Shown one piece after another: positions 13,601 to 24,310 of a stretch of DNA of 60,000 bases (the first letter of the stretch is position 1; every line of letters begins with the position of its first letter). The DNA comes from Cristatella mucedo (lineage: Eukaryota > Bryozoa > Phylactolaemata > Cristatellidae). The position numbers and the translations under genes were made by a program. The notes under the pieces were generated by a model. It worked only from the letters and a program-made list of their open reading frames with translations. It was not told the DNA's origin and ran no database searches. The stretch lies in NCBI GenBank assembly GCA_009760855.2, contig WPIO01000134.1:986001-1046000 (forward strand). The letters run 5' to 3'.

Positions 13601-16600
13601 GCTGCCAGAATCAGCTGAGAAATCCCCGGGATTGGTTATCGCTGCTATGCTGCCGATAGACAGCTGTATTTGCAATTTAAACCATTGGAATCTACTGCAG
13701 CGACTAGTACACCGGATGCTTTTCTCACCAAGCATTCGGCTGGAGTAGCAGAATTTGCTCTTCTAATTGAAGATGCTGTAGTGTGACCGACATCATTCGT
13801 TCGGAATTTAGATGCCCTCTCATAATTGCTTACAGTTAAAAGCGTCACTAAGGAAACTGCATTCACAGCATTTTCGAGCTCTGGCAAAGATTAAGGACAG
13901 CGTACCATGGCAGTTTGCTAAAAACCGTACCAGCTCCCTGGTTCTGGGTAGGCTGGACTACGGCAATTGTGTTTTAGCTGGGCTTCCAAAAAAATCCACT
14001 AAGCCTCTGCAGCTGGTGATGAACATGGCTGCAAGGCTGGCAAACAAACCCCAAACAATCACCCATCGCAGCTCCTTTGCTGAAGGAGTTGCGATGGGTC
14101 CCGGGTCGATCAATGCATACAGAGCAGAGTTTATCTTCTGACCCACAAGGCCGGCTATGGCTTAGCTCCTTCATATCTAGCCGAACTGCTTCAGCAGTCT
14201 CTGCCCCTCCTCGTGTACATAGATCCTCAATGGACAATAAATTAGTTGCTCTGCTCCTTTGCTTCAAGACCATTGACAAGAGAAGCTTTTGGTCTGCAGG
14301 CAGGTTCTAGACTGTGAAACTCGCCTCAACAATTCTTACATAGCGACATCTATTCTCTTGCTGCAGACTCTAGCATATCCTTTCCAGCTGTCCTAAGCTA
14401 CTATTTCCACACTACTAACTTCCTCGACTGCCGTGCTGACTCTGCTATGCTTCTCACTTCTTCTCAGGTGTGTCAGATGAAGTCTTTTTGCTACCGCATT
14501 CGTACCGAAATGCTGCTTAAGCATCGAGCGGGCCCTATAGAAAGTTGTCCTGCGTAACACCTACTCAGTCTCAGTGGCTTCCTGGAGTTGCAGATGGAGA
14601 TACATTACATTACATATCTAGAGAATCCCTAACGTATTATTCAAGTATACTAAGTAATAATAATGACAATAGGACATTTGTTGAGTGCCCTGAGAGAAGT
14701 AAATCTTTCACTAAGGATCTGACATAGCTGTATGCTGGAAAGGAGGCATAATAATATAAACAAGTCGTTGTATAGCATCCTGAGAGAACTAAATCTATCC
14801 AGGTGCTTTACAACTTGCTTCCCACAAACTAATCTAGCAACGACTAGTCTTCCTAGTTACCATCCCGACGGTTAGCATTTGAATTCAGTTCCATCTGCCC
14901 ACCAGTCGGACACTATAATATCAAATTTTTGCCGGCAAAAATGCGCTGATTAGCATCCATCCAGTTCGAGCTAGAATTCGCGTTCGGCATCCGAAAGAAT
15001 AACCGATAATAATCCGAAGGAATAATCTCCTCAGCATCATTTACCTGAAGCTCAACTGTCATTACGTTGGCTGTAATTGCACAGGACTAACCAACTTTCA
15101 TTCTCCAATGCCAGGCATCTGAGGAAGCACACCGAAACCAGTGTGCAGTCATCTCTACATACTCTTGGTGAGAAACAGTACTACATGATACATCGAAACT
15201 GGTGTACAGCCGAAATGTTTACAAACAGGGGTCTATATCGTGTTATAACTATTTTCTGCTATTCTGAGAAACAACTAATTTTCAAACTTCGGTTTCTGAT
15301 CAGACTTCGTTAGCATCCACCTTGGCAGTGACCCCCACAAGGTAATTGGGAAAGAATGCCCTCAGCAATGACTAGGGAAACATGCTATGGAATGTCTCCC
15401 CACTAAGCAGGGTCCTCTAAATTTCTACATCACGTTGATACGCATGGTCATCAACTAACAGCCACAGGAGGCATCGATTTTGAACTAGCACAGATTACCC
15501 AAAAGAAACAAGTTAGATGCCAATAATGTTAATGCTTGTTGTCACACAAAGCCATGATGACGTATGCGACTACTGCATGCAAACTACAGCTGCCGAAATC
15601 ACACGAAAATACCTGGGTGAGGTCGACGAAATGGACCATCAGGCAATTGTGTCACACTCAACAGGATGAACGCGAATATGCATGCCACAACGCCTCTACA
15701 AAAAAAAAGCGAGCATTAAGTGAAATTCCCAATGCAACTTGAGGCAACTATGACGATTTCCGACACAACAAAGATAGCACAATTAGCATGAGCACATCCT
15801 GACATGCTGAGAACTGCAGAAGCATTCTGTGATCTCAGCTCAACTAGAGGGCAACTAAAAGCCCAAAAGAAGTCGTACTCAGAAGCCATTCGGCTCAAGA
15901 ACAAATCGGGATTTCAAAAAAGCCAAAAGAGCACAGCCCCCCCCAGGCATTACCAGCCCCGAGGTGCTAAATGGAGCAACTGTGGTGCAAAAACAAAAGG
16001 ATAATAGCCTAATGGCAGTTGAAGAAACCCTCGTGCTCCATACTCCATACTGACTGGTGATTACCTCTGAACCGGATGTACAACCAGCAACACACTCCAC
16101 TGGCCGGTCACCTCTACCCCCTTCAGGTAACATGAGATACCGGTAGTGGCTGGCAAAAGTTGCTGCATAGCAGCTGGCGATCTGGGCGCAATAGGCTGCC
16201 ACAGGCGGCTTGCTTTATTCCTAAACCTAGCCAGCTTCCCACGCCGGAAGTCGAGTCAGTCGGGTGCACGAGTAGCACTGGGGCCGTGCAACGACGGCAG
16301 CGCACAGCTGCCAATTCGGGACACCACTTCTTTACACGTGAGGCATCACGTGTCAATACCACGTGATGATTGTGTCCTAGTAACTAATGTGCTACCTATG
16401 GTCTGCCGTTGGCTGCTGTCGCTGCTTCACACAGACCTTTTCTACCACGTGACAGAGCTAAGACGAGTTTTTAGATACAAATCGTTATAGAATCGATAGG
16501 CCAAGCCACAGTAACATGTAACTGTTGTGTTTGTTATAAATGCTGCTACAGAAAATAAAAATCGACTGGCCCACAGGCACTTAGGTACCAACAGAGGGAA

Positions 16601-19600
16601 GCTTGAAGCATCCAAATGTGAGCAAGTATACAATAGTAATAAGAATATTAATAGCAAATTAATAAGAATATAGTAGCCTCAAAGAACTTAAATTTCTCTT
16701 TCTAGGCACTTTACATATTCTGTAAAGGAACCAAGATAAATAAACAAAAGCACGAATACCTTCCTGGAAAAGTAGGTGTCACTGGAACTGTTGCACTCAT
16801 GTTTGCTTTACTTATACATATATACATGGCATACATACACATAGAGGATGCATGTCATCCAATTCCAAGAATTAACAATAAAGCAAGCTTGAGCACAACA
16901 GTTATATGACACTTACTTTTTCAGGAAGGAATTCGTGCGTTTGTTTATTTATCTTGCTTATATTTGACCTCTGTTCAGTTCTACAACCCCCGCTGCAGCT
17001 CATGCACAGCAAATCCACCCATTCACGCATGGCTCCCGGTTTTTTTTGCACCCCATGCGCAGAGGATACCGTCATCCTCTGCCAAGATAAATGCAAATCC
17101 CTCAGTCCGATGCCATCGCCGAACACAGTCTTGGATTTCATTTGTACACTGACGACACTTAACTCAACCTTAAACCTTCTAAGCCTCGATCCTCATCGAA
17201 ATCACTTAATTCCTTTGCAGCCGGCATCTACAGCATTCCGTAGCCCAGACCAACTTATTAGATATTGGAAAACCTAAAGCCATCCTTAACTTAAAAGAGC
17301 CCACACTCAAGATTGGTTCAGCCAGCCTTTCTGCCGTGACGTCAGCATGTGGTGTTGACATGCTACTCCAAAACGACTTTTCATTGGATCCACTCCGCAT
17401 TGCTGCCCATGTCAAGCCAGCCCACGTTCAGCCGAGAAACAATGCCAAAATCAGGGCATACTTAGATCAGATTATGAGAGCCGTGACATTACATCCAGAT
17501 CACACCAATTCCTGCTATTCAGGTCTCCCAGCCAGTGTCATTAATGTCATGTGCCATTAATCGTCTGCAACTGGTGCAAAACTCAGCAGCTCAACTGGTC
17601 TCTCATCAACACACAGCAACTGCATAGCTGACACCTCATACAACTTCTGTCTGAACTGATCTGGCCTAGGGCTTAAGGTGCTCGCCTTTGATGAGCCAGG
17701 TCAAGGTGAATGCATTTGATGGCACCATGCGGCATATGCGAAATTCCTGGATAGATATTCAGTTCTCTTGGGGTGCTATACAGATATTTTTTAGCTTAAC
17801 TGGCTGTCTATCAAGCATAGAATCGACTTTGAGATCCTCTATATGGTTTATAGGTACTTCACTCGCCTTCACCAGCCAACCCACTCAACTCTTGGCTTAT
17901 CTGGTGTGCTCTTGCACTATCTGCTCCTCAGCATCAAGCAACCGCACCGTCTCTAGCACTGAGGTCTTTGGGTGAATAAGCCTTCAGCTCGGCTGCACCA
18001 AGAGTCTGGAACTCACGTTCGGCTACGGTTACGACCAGTAATGACCTTGCATCACTTGCATCTCAGCTAAAGATGCATGTGTTCCGGTCAGCTTTCTCTT
18101 CCACGTGCCCTTCCCCCACAAAGAACCCTTTTTTGTTTGCGTGAGCCTTGCCTGCTTGTATGTGTATTCAGTGCATGCTACTAGCCAGGTGTCTTACTAA
18201 CCAGTGGCCACAAATGTTTTCAGCTGAGTAACGTTCAAAAATGTGGGCTTCCTTAGATAAGGAAACCAAACCACATCCAAGCTGGTCGATGCATTCGTGA
18301 CATCCCATCTTTACATCTGCAGCTCACGATTTCCAGTACTTCTGGCCTCTGGAATGAGGTGTTTGCAGTTGTGCAAAGCTCAGCTGCTAGGCTTGTCTGT
18401 CGTGAACGTCACAGTTGCCACATTACACCAATTCTCACCAACCTGTACTGGCTCCCCATCAACCAGTGTATTGACTGCAAAATTTTTGCCACTCCCTTTT
18501 AGGTTCCTTCATTCTCTGGCTCCAGCCTACTTATCTAAACTATTTTCCTGTCAGGCCAGGCATTGTACCGATTTTTGTTGCATACATTTTAGCATACATG
18601 TCATCAAACGTCGCGGATTTATTTTCTAAAATCACAGACATGTTAAGCAAAATGTATCCAACCGAAATCGTGAAATAAACTAGAATCGTGTGGCAGAGCT
18701 GAACTCGCACTTTAATACGTGAAGTACTAGTCGTTATAGAATTAGGAGTACTAGAGTTATGGAATATGCAAGGCATCAAGCTACACTGAAAATGAAGCTG
18801 TATAAAAGTCACAAGCATGCACATCAACAAGCTTCACGCATGTGCCTCGATCTACCAAGGTTCAACAAGTTGGGATGCCAGTCGCATATGATACAGAGAT
18901 CGGTATACGTGTTATTTGTAGATATGTTGCTTCCGGTTGACATCCGGGTAGTACCCGACTTGCACAATCACTTTTCTGTTATGCGAAAGTCGCCAGCATT
19001 TCCGATCCCACTTACAACATATTTGTCTTTGGAAAGATACCCAAAGACAACATTCGATTGTCAGGCAAATTGCATATGTATTTTCTTGACATTCCCCACT
19101 TAAGGCTTGCAGCACTACTGATACAATCAAGTATCTTGGTGATGTAGCTTTATGAAGCCACGTGAGACTGTGTCATTTGCACCCACACCCGACATACACT
19201 CTCTATTCCGATAGGCTATTCATATGACACCTCGAGATGACAATCTGAATACGAATACAGTGAACAGATGTTTCAACGTCATGATAAAATCGTTGTCTCC
19301 TGTGTCTGTTGCTCTCAGCGTTAGAGGTCACAGATTCTGATGGAGATCACGGATTTCTCTCCTTGGCGGGGGGGGGGGGGGGGGGTGGTGGTGGTGGTGC
19401 AGTACCATAGCATATTGCCTGTCGTCAGCACTACCACAACTTCACAATGGCGCAAGGTGATCACATGAAGCTGCCATGCCCTGCGACCACCACACTACAA
19501 TAGCATGCCCAGCTGGCTCAAGCTCACGCAGCCGAGCAGGCGAACATGCCGCGTGCGCATACCTGCGGAAGTTGTACTCGGCAGTGTGCTTTGTTGGATC

Positions 19601-20035
19601 TTCAAATATGGCCACATAGACCAGCACGCAACAGGTGACCACTAGGACGGTGATAGTGTGGGCACGCCTACAGTAAAAAAATCGCGTCGCCCACCCTTGC
19701 AAAGCCATGCGGCGCGGTGAGCTGCAGGCGAAGCATTCCAATTCTGAAGCTACAGACCAGAAGTAGGTCATGGTGCCATCATCGAAGAACTTATGCTTGC
19801 GCTTCTCTCCCTCCCAGTCGTGTGCGGTCCTCGGAGCCTCGGCAAGCTTGCCCTCAGGATCTGACGGGCACAGCACATCTATGGCCGGCTTGATGTAGGT
19901 TGCCACCGGGGCTAGCGGGCTCTTGTCATCGCCATCGGCGACTGGGGCTCTTCCAGATGCGAGCCCCGGTCTTGAAGGAGCCATCGCCTGCAAAGCATCG
20001 GAGAGACGACGTCGCAGCACTGGCACTGGCTTCAT
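1678..20035 (-). CDS. PTDSS2: Phosphatidylserine synthase 2-like, ten exons, complete
   Basis: The enzyme makes phosphatidylserine in the ER membrane by swapping serine for the head group of another phospholipid (ethanolamine for type 2). Exons in transcript order: 19758-20035, 19563-19667, 15613-15695, 11437-11504, 10618-10752, 8935-9099, 7624-7742, 5377-5491, 2182-2327, 1678-2053. All phases agree and give 530 codons including stop. Family signatures: [13 protein letters not shown] near residue 85, [94 protein letters not shown], then a basic, serine-rich tail. Several hydrophobic segments suit a multi-pass protein. FVPTHFFGW and WIPPEHYL are closer to PTDSS2 than PTDSS1. The start is uncertain: ATG at 20035 or 19984. 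Intron 1 is only 90 bp with a weak donor (GTCTGT). Human PTDSS2 is somewhat shorter, near 487 residues. Confidence 0.93.
2480..4030 (+). mobile_element. LINE family A copy (L2/CR1-like), 5'-truncated, decayed
   Basis: The reverse-transcriptase region is readable across frameshifts and stops. It shows [42 protein letters not shown] and FYADDTQLY, the RT blocks of the CR1/L2 group, then the conserved C-terminal block (KAWNSL, near 3810) and the 3' UTR with CATGCTG motifs. No endonuclease is present and no frame is intact. It lies in the PTDSS2 intron between exons 8 and 9, antisense to that gene. Confidence 0.88.
4031..5030 (-). mobile_element. LINE family A copy, inverted relative to its neighbour
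   Basis: Read on the minus strand this has the same 3' UTR and RT C-terminal region as the copy at 2480-4030 (for example [12 protein letters not shown]). It ends 5' near the [14 protein letters not shown] and PQGSVL segments. It is 5'-truncated and full of frameshifts. It abuts the plus-strand copy tail to tail. Confidence 0.82.
5855..6195 (+). mobile_element. LINE family A fragment
   Basis: The sequence CTGTCGTGAACGTCGCAACA and the following region match the [16 protein letters not shown] segment of other family A copies. A degraded RT C-terminus follows (ACCGTGCCT, CTCCCAAAGCATG). No coding potential remains. Confidence 0.6.
6196..7490. other. PTDSS2 intron, no recognised feature
   Basis: Part of the intron between the exons at 7624-7742 and 5377-5491. 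Short open frames are present on both strands, but none resembles a known family or has convincing splice context. Confidence 0.4.
7491..7560 (-). repeat. L2-type tail fragment (SINE or LINE 3' end)
   Basis: The sequence TTTGTATAGCACCCCGTAAG followed by AGAACTTAATCTCTAT is the reverse complement of the 3' tail shared by LINE A and SINE 1. No head is attached, so the parent cannot be told. Confidence 0.6.
8050..8232 (+). repeat. LINE family A 3' tail with a degenerate (ATT/ATC)n tract
   Basis: ATTATGCTTGTTGACGTGGT, CCACTAACCATT and CAGCATTTTTTAAGTGCC correspond to the 3' UTR and tail of LINE A. They are followed by ATTATCATTATC-type repeats from about 8170 to 8230. It is a severely truncated copy in a PTDSS2 intron. 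Confidence 0.65.
9100..10617. other. PTDSS2 intron, no recognised feature
   Basis: The intron between the exons at 10618-10752 and 8935-9099. I see no RT motifs, no tRNA-like head and no strong simple repeat in it. Confidence 0.4.
11731..11870 (+). repeat. tRNA-derived SINE, degenerate
   Basis: TAAGGCGTTCGCCTTTAATG followed by CGTGGGTTCGAGCCC is a tRNA-like A-box to B-box head. A G-run interrupts the start. The 3' part (ACTCTTAGGGCACCGTACTA, then ATTCATTT) resembles a decayed L2-type tail. Probably SINE family 1. Confidence 0.55.
12605..12738 (-). repeat. SINE family 2 copy
   Basis: On the minus strand this shows a tRNA-like head (B box GGGCTCGAGTCC by complement), then a body with GCTGCAAGCAGGATGATAGC and GGCTCTTCTGC. 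The body is shared with copies at 28815, 36048, 37568 and 50241. It has no L2-type tail. Confidence 0.6.
12895..13052 (-). repeat. SINE family 1 copy (tRNA head plus L2-type tail)
   Basis: On the minus strand: GAGCTGGTTTGGTCCAGCGG (A-box region), a poly-C/G stretch, GTGGGCTCGAGCCC (B box), then CATATGTGAAGCGTCTGAAT and AGAGATTAAGTTCTCTTGGG. The last part is the 3' tail of LINE family A with few changes. It is flanked 3' by AT-rich sequence. Confidence 0.8.
13630..14600 (+). mobile_element. LINE family B copy (CR1/L2-like), 5'-truncated, decayed
   Basis: Fragments parallel the better copy at 53691-54650: [52 protein letters not shown], and [16 protein letters not shown] near the end. Many frameshifts and stops are present. 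It lies in the long PTDSS2 intron between exons 3 and 4. A 17-bp hairpin at 14061-14099 is peculiar to this copy. Confidence 0.8.
14645..14830 (-). repeat. Two adjacent L2-type tail fragments
   Basis: Two blocks, about 14650-14725 and 14757-14825, each read as an ATT-rich tract followed by the reverse complement of the LINE A tail (CTGAGAGAAGTAAATCTTTC and CTGAGAGAACTAAATCTATC). Both are severely truncated copies. Confidence 0.6.
16645..16728 (-). repeat. L2-type tail fragment
   Basis: CTCAAAGAACTTAAATTTCT followed by TCTAGGCACTTTACATATTC is the reverse complement of the LINE A 3' tail, with AAT-rich sequence at its outer end. Confidence 0.65.
16985..18210 (+). mobile_element. LINE family A relative, decayed, carrying a nested SINE
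   Basis: The copy begins near the RT YADD region (degraded) and runs through the [22 protein letters not shown] and [13 protein letters not shown] segments, then a 3' UTR with TCAGTGCATGCTACTAGCCA. It is more diverged than the copies at 22.9 and 37.8 kb. A SINE interrupts it at 17659-17794. It is in a PTDSS2 intron on the opposite strand. Confidence 0.7.
17659..17794 (+). repeat. SINE family 1 copy nested in a LINE
   Basis: TCTGGCCTAGGGCTTAAGGT is the A-box side of the tRNA-like head. The tail CTGGATAGATATTCAGTTCT then CTTGGGGTGCTATACAGATA is L2-type. Flanking CTGAACTG (17651-17658) and CTTAACTG (17795-17802) look like a target-site duplication with one change. LINE sequence resumes directly after it. 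Confidence 0.75.
18220..18580 (+). mobile_element. LINE family A fragment
   Basis: AATGTGGGCTTCCTTAGATA, TTCGTGACATCCCATCT, GCTAGGCTTGTCTGTCGTGA and GGCTCCAGCCTACTTATC match the RT C-terminal region of LINE A in order. It is frameshifted and truncated at both ends. Confidence 0.75.
19368..19399 (+). repeat. G-run followed by (TGG)n
   Basis: Eighteen consecutive G are followed by TGG repeats, in the second intron of PTDSS2, about 160 bp past its exon at 19563-19667. The G-rich strand is the PTDSS2 template strand. Confidence 0.9.
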
Positions 20036-20063
20036 CGCGGGACATTTCCAAGCTATAAGGGTG

Positions 20064-20076
20064 CCCCCCCCCCCCC
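20064..20076 (-). repeat. G13 run on the PTDSS2 sense strand, just upstream of the start
   Basis: Thirteen C on the plus strand give G13 on the PTDSS2 sense strand. The run lies about 29 nt upstream of the proposed ATG at 20035, so probably in the 5' UTR. A homopolymer here is prone to length change and could support a quadruplex. Confidence 0.85.
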
Positions 20077-20142
20077 GAGCAAGCACCACTGGTGACCATT
20101 TTGTTTACTATCCTAATACAGGTGACCTTGCTCAATCTCTTT

Positions 20143-20288
20143 CTTAGCCGAAGGGTAAGGTGCTCGCACTTCGCGACTCAGGTCATGAGTCCACAGGAGG
20201 CAATCCTTAATTGCCCACTACTTGAGGTGGCGCTGGTAGCTAAGGTTCTTTTGCCACCATAACAATGAGGCTAGTTGATAAGCCAACC
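20143..20288 (+). repeat. SINE family 2 copy
   Basis: GTAAGGTGCTCGCACTTCGC is the A-box region of a tRNA-like head, with GTCATGAGTCCACAGGAGGC as a decayed B-box region. Next come TAGCTAAGGTTCTTTTGCCA and ATGAGGCTAGTTGATAAGCC, the SINE 2 body and 3' end. Confidence 0.65.
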
Positions 20289-20417
20289 TTCAGTCCACTT
20301 TCACTTTGCTTTGTTGTAGCCCCAGAGCAACCGGCTGGGTATAACCAAACTGCTGTGTACCTATGTGGATTGGGACACATCGAACATTATATCAACAAGA
20401 GGGAATTACTGTGCATA

Positions 20418-20490
20418 CAACGTTATAATAATGCATTTGATATAGCACCGTCAGAGAACTCAGTCTCTTTCTAGCACTTGACATTTACGT
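20418..20490 (-). repeat. L2-type tail fragment
   Basis: TAATAATGCATTTGATATAG then CCGTCAGAGAACTCAGTCTC reads as the reverse complement of the LINE A tail and its ATT tract. Confidence 0.65.
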
Positions 20491-20699
20491 GATGAGCAAG
20501 CACATGCACACAAGCAGGGACAGTAATAGAGGAGATCATGATAAGATGCCTCTGAACCAACCATCCCCACGACAGAATGAGGTGCACGGATGTGTCTGGT
20601 GGCATGCTCAGCAGAAAGACCAGTGGTGAGCAGCACTTGCTAAGGAATTTCACAACTATACAGTGCCTAACTCCAAATGGGTTGCAATAAAATGAGTGC

Positions 20700-21620
20700 C
20701 ACATTGAATGTACAAATCAAAAGGGCGCCGTGCAGTCTGCACGGTCTGTTGACATTTGCAGCTGTTGTCACACACACACAACTTGATGATGGCTGCGGTT
20801 ACCGGATCCAGACGCAGCGTGAGCCGTAGAGTTTGGCCTCACCTGGTGTGAGAGCTCCCCGGCTTCCAGAGAAGTCGGCAAGAGACGGTGGGGCCAGTGG
20901 AAACAGCCGTACCCGGAATACATACAAATCGAATTCGAATCTGAACTCAAAGGAGCTTTCAAAAGAAAAATGGAAAATCAGGGACCAATAAGAAGAGCGC
21001 TTCGATGGTCGAGAGAGGATGAACAAGACAGTAGCAGAAAGAGCCTTAATTTAACAATTTGAAAAGAATTACAATTAGCTTGAGTTTCAGAAAAGTATAA
21101 TAAAATATAGTGAGTGGATTGATAACCGAACTAAGATAATCGACTATTTAAACAATAGTGCCACTAGAATAAGTGAGGAAGCACCAGTTTGCACATAAAA
21201 AAAGTAAGAACTTAAATACCATACACCAATCTGTAGGCGAAAACTTAGAAAATTAGTGACAGGAGTGGGGAACTAAAGTAAGATAGTTACTCGAACCTGG
21301 TGAGGGAGAGAATAAACAGAAAGAAAGCAACAGATTCAAAATTCACCCTACACGAAAGAGTTAGAGTAATGACAATGAATTTACAGCCACTTAAGTACTC
21401 CCTTAATGGACTTCAAAGATGCTTCGTAGTGGATTACAAGAAATCTAAGTAGGATTAGCATTAACTATAGAGTTGAACTTATCTTGAGTGATATCATTGT
21501 CAGATAATGAATCAACTCACTTGGATATAAACTCAGAATTACGACTGCTCGTAGATCGAGGCCAAATGGGAGCAGCTGTACCCAGAATACGTACAAATCG
21601 CTCAAAGGACATGTCTGGAA
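20700..21620. repeat. Unassigned region with a duplicated module
   Basis: A segment of about 40 bp occurs twice, at 20890-20930 and 21561-21601 (shared core GTACCCGGAATACATACAAA versus GTACCCAGAATACGTACAAA). The first copy lies in an open stretch that would read GQWKQPYPEYIQIEF and continue some 40 charged residues to a stop at about 21058. The family is not recognised; a decayed transposon is possible. Confidence 0.4.
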
Positions 21621-21885
21621 CAGAATATCTCGAGAGGAATCCAAAGATAGGCAATACTCTCTGCCAGGCACGGCTTTACAAAGAACTTAATAGCAACTTC
21701 ATAGCTGTGACAAAATGTCCACACTGTACTATGCTTAGCTTGACTTTCAGCAAATTTATCGAGAAGACCGCTGCCTTCGCCCAGGCCATATTTGCTCACT
21801 CTGCTGTTTTGACTGCTTCCTTCAATGGCTAGCCAAGGATTTCACGAGTCCCCAGCTCCTCTCTTCTCCTCTCTCGCACTCTCTC

Positions 21886-22005
<120 letters not shown>

Positions 22006-22726
22006 AGCCACCAGACTGCTGAAACTACTTTGTTATGGCCGAGCTTCTAAAAAATGCTGACAAGCCTCTATACTGCGGATAGCACTCGATAGGGTAGTAC
22101 TCGATACGGCCACGACAGGGTGGTTGGTCTATTAAATCCAAGTCATTCTTGCCGACAGATCCTCTCAGAACAATAAATGAGTCTTCCTTCCATATGCTAG
22201 GCACTACTTACAGCATACGGTTCTGCTCCGAAGGTCCTCGACTGCAAAACTCTCTTGCACTATTCCATCCCGGCTGCCATTTGTGGCACAGCGTTCGAAG
22301 CGGTCTGCTGTTGCGACTTCTCTACTCCTCACTCCCGCAGCCTAGTGGCCACCTAATTCAGCCACGCTGCCCTGTCTGCAGAGTAGTGATTGCACTGAAA
22401 GTGCATACTTACTTCAGGTACTCAACATATATCTTCACAGCCGGAAGTCCTGGAAGTGACAACATCACAACCTAATCTCCTGCCTTCCGTAGCAATGTAG
22501 CTAAAGGGGTGGAGGCCACCCCTATAGCCGGGTGAATTCCCTTCAGGGGCGTGCGATAATTTCATTCCCCCCCATGATTTGGTTGACAACGGGCAAAGTC
22601 AGAGTTCAGTGCTTAAGGAAAATTCTGGATAAACTGCTAACCCCCATCACATAAGGTGCACGAATCGAAAGCAGCTGTGCTTTCTACCCACCACATGCAA
22701 TCTATATTTATAAAACTACTTGGCTG

Positions 22727-22800
22727 AACTGCAATGAAACATTTGTATTGCACCCTAACAGGACTAAATCTCTTTCTAGGCACTCTACATATTCTGGATG
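22727..22800 (-). repeat. L2-type tail fragment
   Basis: ACATTTGTATTGCACCCTAA then AGGACTAAATCTCTTTCTAG is the reverse complement of the LINE A 3' tail, without an attached body. Confidence 0.65.
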
Positions 22801-22914
22801 CCAGGGGCATCCAGTTTAGGGTTACAGATGAAGCATCGCTATTGTATCAATGCTAAGGATACGTTCGTAATTGGCAGGCAGTGATGGCAGTATTTGAAAA
22901 AAACTTTCCTAGAA

Positions 22915-23588
22915 CTAGGTCACTGCTTACTGGCCTACCAGCATGTGCGATCAGGCGATTGCAGCTGGTGCAAAACTCAGCAGCTAGGCTTGTCTGTCGT
23001 GAGCGTCGCAGTTGCCACATTACTCCACTTCTCGCCGACCTGCGCTGGCTACCTGTCAAGCAACGGATTGACTTCAAGGTTTTGTCGCTCACTTTTAGGT
23101 CCCTTCATTCTATGGCTCCAGCCTATCTCTCCGACATACTCCCCCATCAGGCCAAGCATCGTACCACCTGCTTTTCGGAATCCAACAGTCTAGAAATACC
23201 TCATACAAACCTCAAATCCTTTGGAGACCGTACATTTAGTTCGTACGCTCCCAAAGCCTGGAACTCCCTCCCGACCTGCGTCAGAACATCCCCTGACCTG
23301 ACCACATTTAAAAGGAACTTTAAAACACCTATTTAGGACAGCATTTAGTGGGTCCCTATGATTCGTCCTTCACGTGCTTATGCGTGCTGACACTGTGCAT
23401 GCTGCCACTAACAACATTTGCATGCTGACCCTGTGCATGTCACCCCTAACCATGTTATTCATTTTTTTTGTTTTTTAAGCATGATTTTACTTACCATTTA
23501 ATTTCCCTTTGCAGCAAATGTAAAGCGCCTAGAAAGAGATTAAGTTCTCTGAGGGCGCTTTATCAAGTACATTATTATTATTATTATA
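22915..23588 (+). mobile_element. LINE family A copy with complete 3' end
   Basis: One of the best-preserved copies. An open frame ending at 23336 runs through [64 protein letters not shown] and FKRNFKTPI. A 3' UTR and the tail GTAAAGCGCCTAGAAAGAGA, TTAAGTTCTCTGAGGGCGCT follow, then (ATT)n at about 23571-23588. It is strongly 5'-truncated and lies between PTDSS2 and UBE2M. Confidence 0.9.
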
Positions 23589-23599
23589 GGTCTGAAATA

Positions 23600-24300
23600 G
23601 TAGCCTTTAATTAATCAAGAGGCATGCAGGGTATTAAAAAAAATGCTGATCATTTGACTGCACAGAAGTGCTGGGATAGAGTAACCTTCCACCATAACAT
23701 TGCCCATTGGTAAACTTTGTAACTGAGGAGGGGGGACAGGATTTGCCCCCTCCCTGTAGCAGGCGCCCGTATTCCTACGGCTCCACCCCAACCGTCACCA
23801 ACGACGAAATTATGCCCTACTCCGATCGATGCGCAAGCACCGAGCTTGTTTCGAATAAACTGTGATTCTGTGCTAAAAACAAATATCATTACACGCGGGT
23901 CGTGCCATCTCATCTACATGAAAATCTGGTGGGTCTCGCCCCCCTAACAATGTTATGATGGTCTTGCTCAATCCCAGATGAAAATCCTGGTTCCGCCTCT
24001 GGCTAAGAAGATCAGCGCGCGGCTCCAACGTAAGAAGTCGATCGACGGTGCACGCCCACCCAAGCCGCCGACTTGTACTAGCTAGTAAGTGCCCACAGCG
24101 CGAAATAACGCCGCACGACTCTTCCTGCAGAAACAAGCGGCAAAAAGGAAGAACTAGCAGAACGCTATCCTGGCGGGTAGTCCGAGCACAAAAGCGGTCG
24201 CTGCAGGCGTGGCTCGATTACAACAATACCAGAACACCTCATCGGGCGAGGTCAAAATAGAATGCGACCGTTAGCCTTCTGAACGTAACCAAAAAAGGAC
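23600..24300. other. Intergenic stretch, no confident feature
   Basis: Between the LINE at 22915-23588 and the GC-rich block upstream of UBE2M. Minus-strand CCCGTCTGGATTTTCAT-like stretches near 23920-23990 may belong to an old repeat, but I cannot assign one. Confidence 0.3.
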
Positions 24301-24310
24301 CGAAGGACTG

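Noticed and set aside
19442-20089. Single 215-codon minus-strand frame read as one exon
   Set aside because: It reads through a 90-bp PTDSS2 intron (19668-19757) and past the donor at 19562. Splicing there restores the FWRAHT motif. The frame's first codon is GTG, not ATG.
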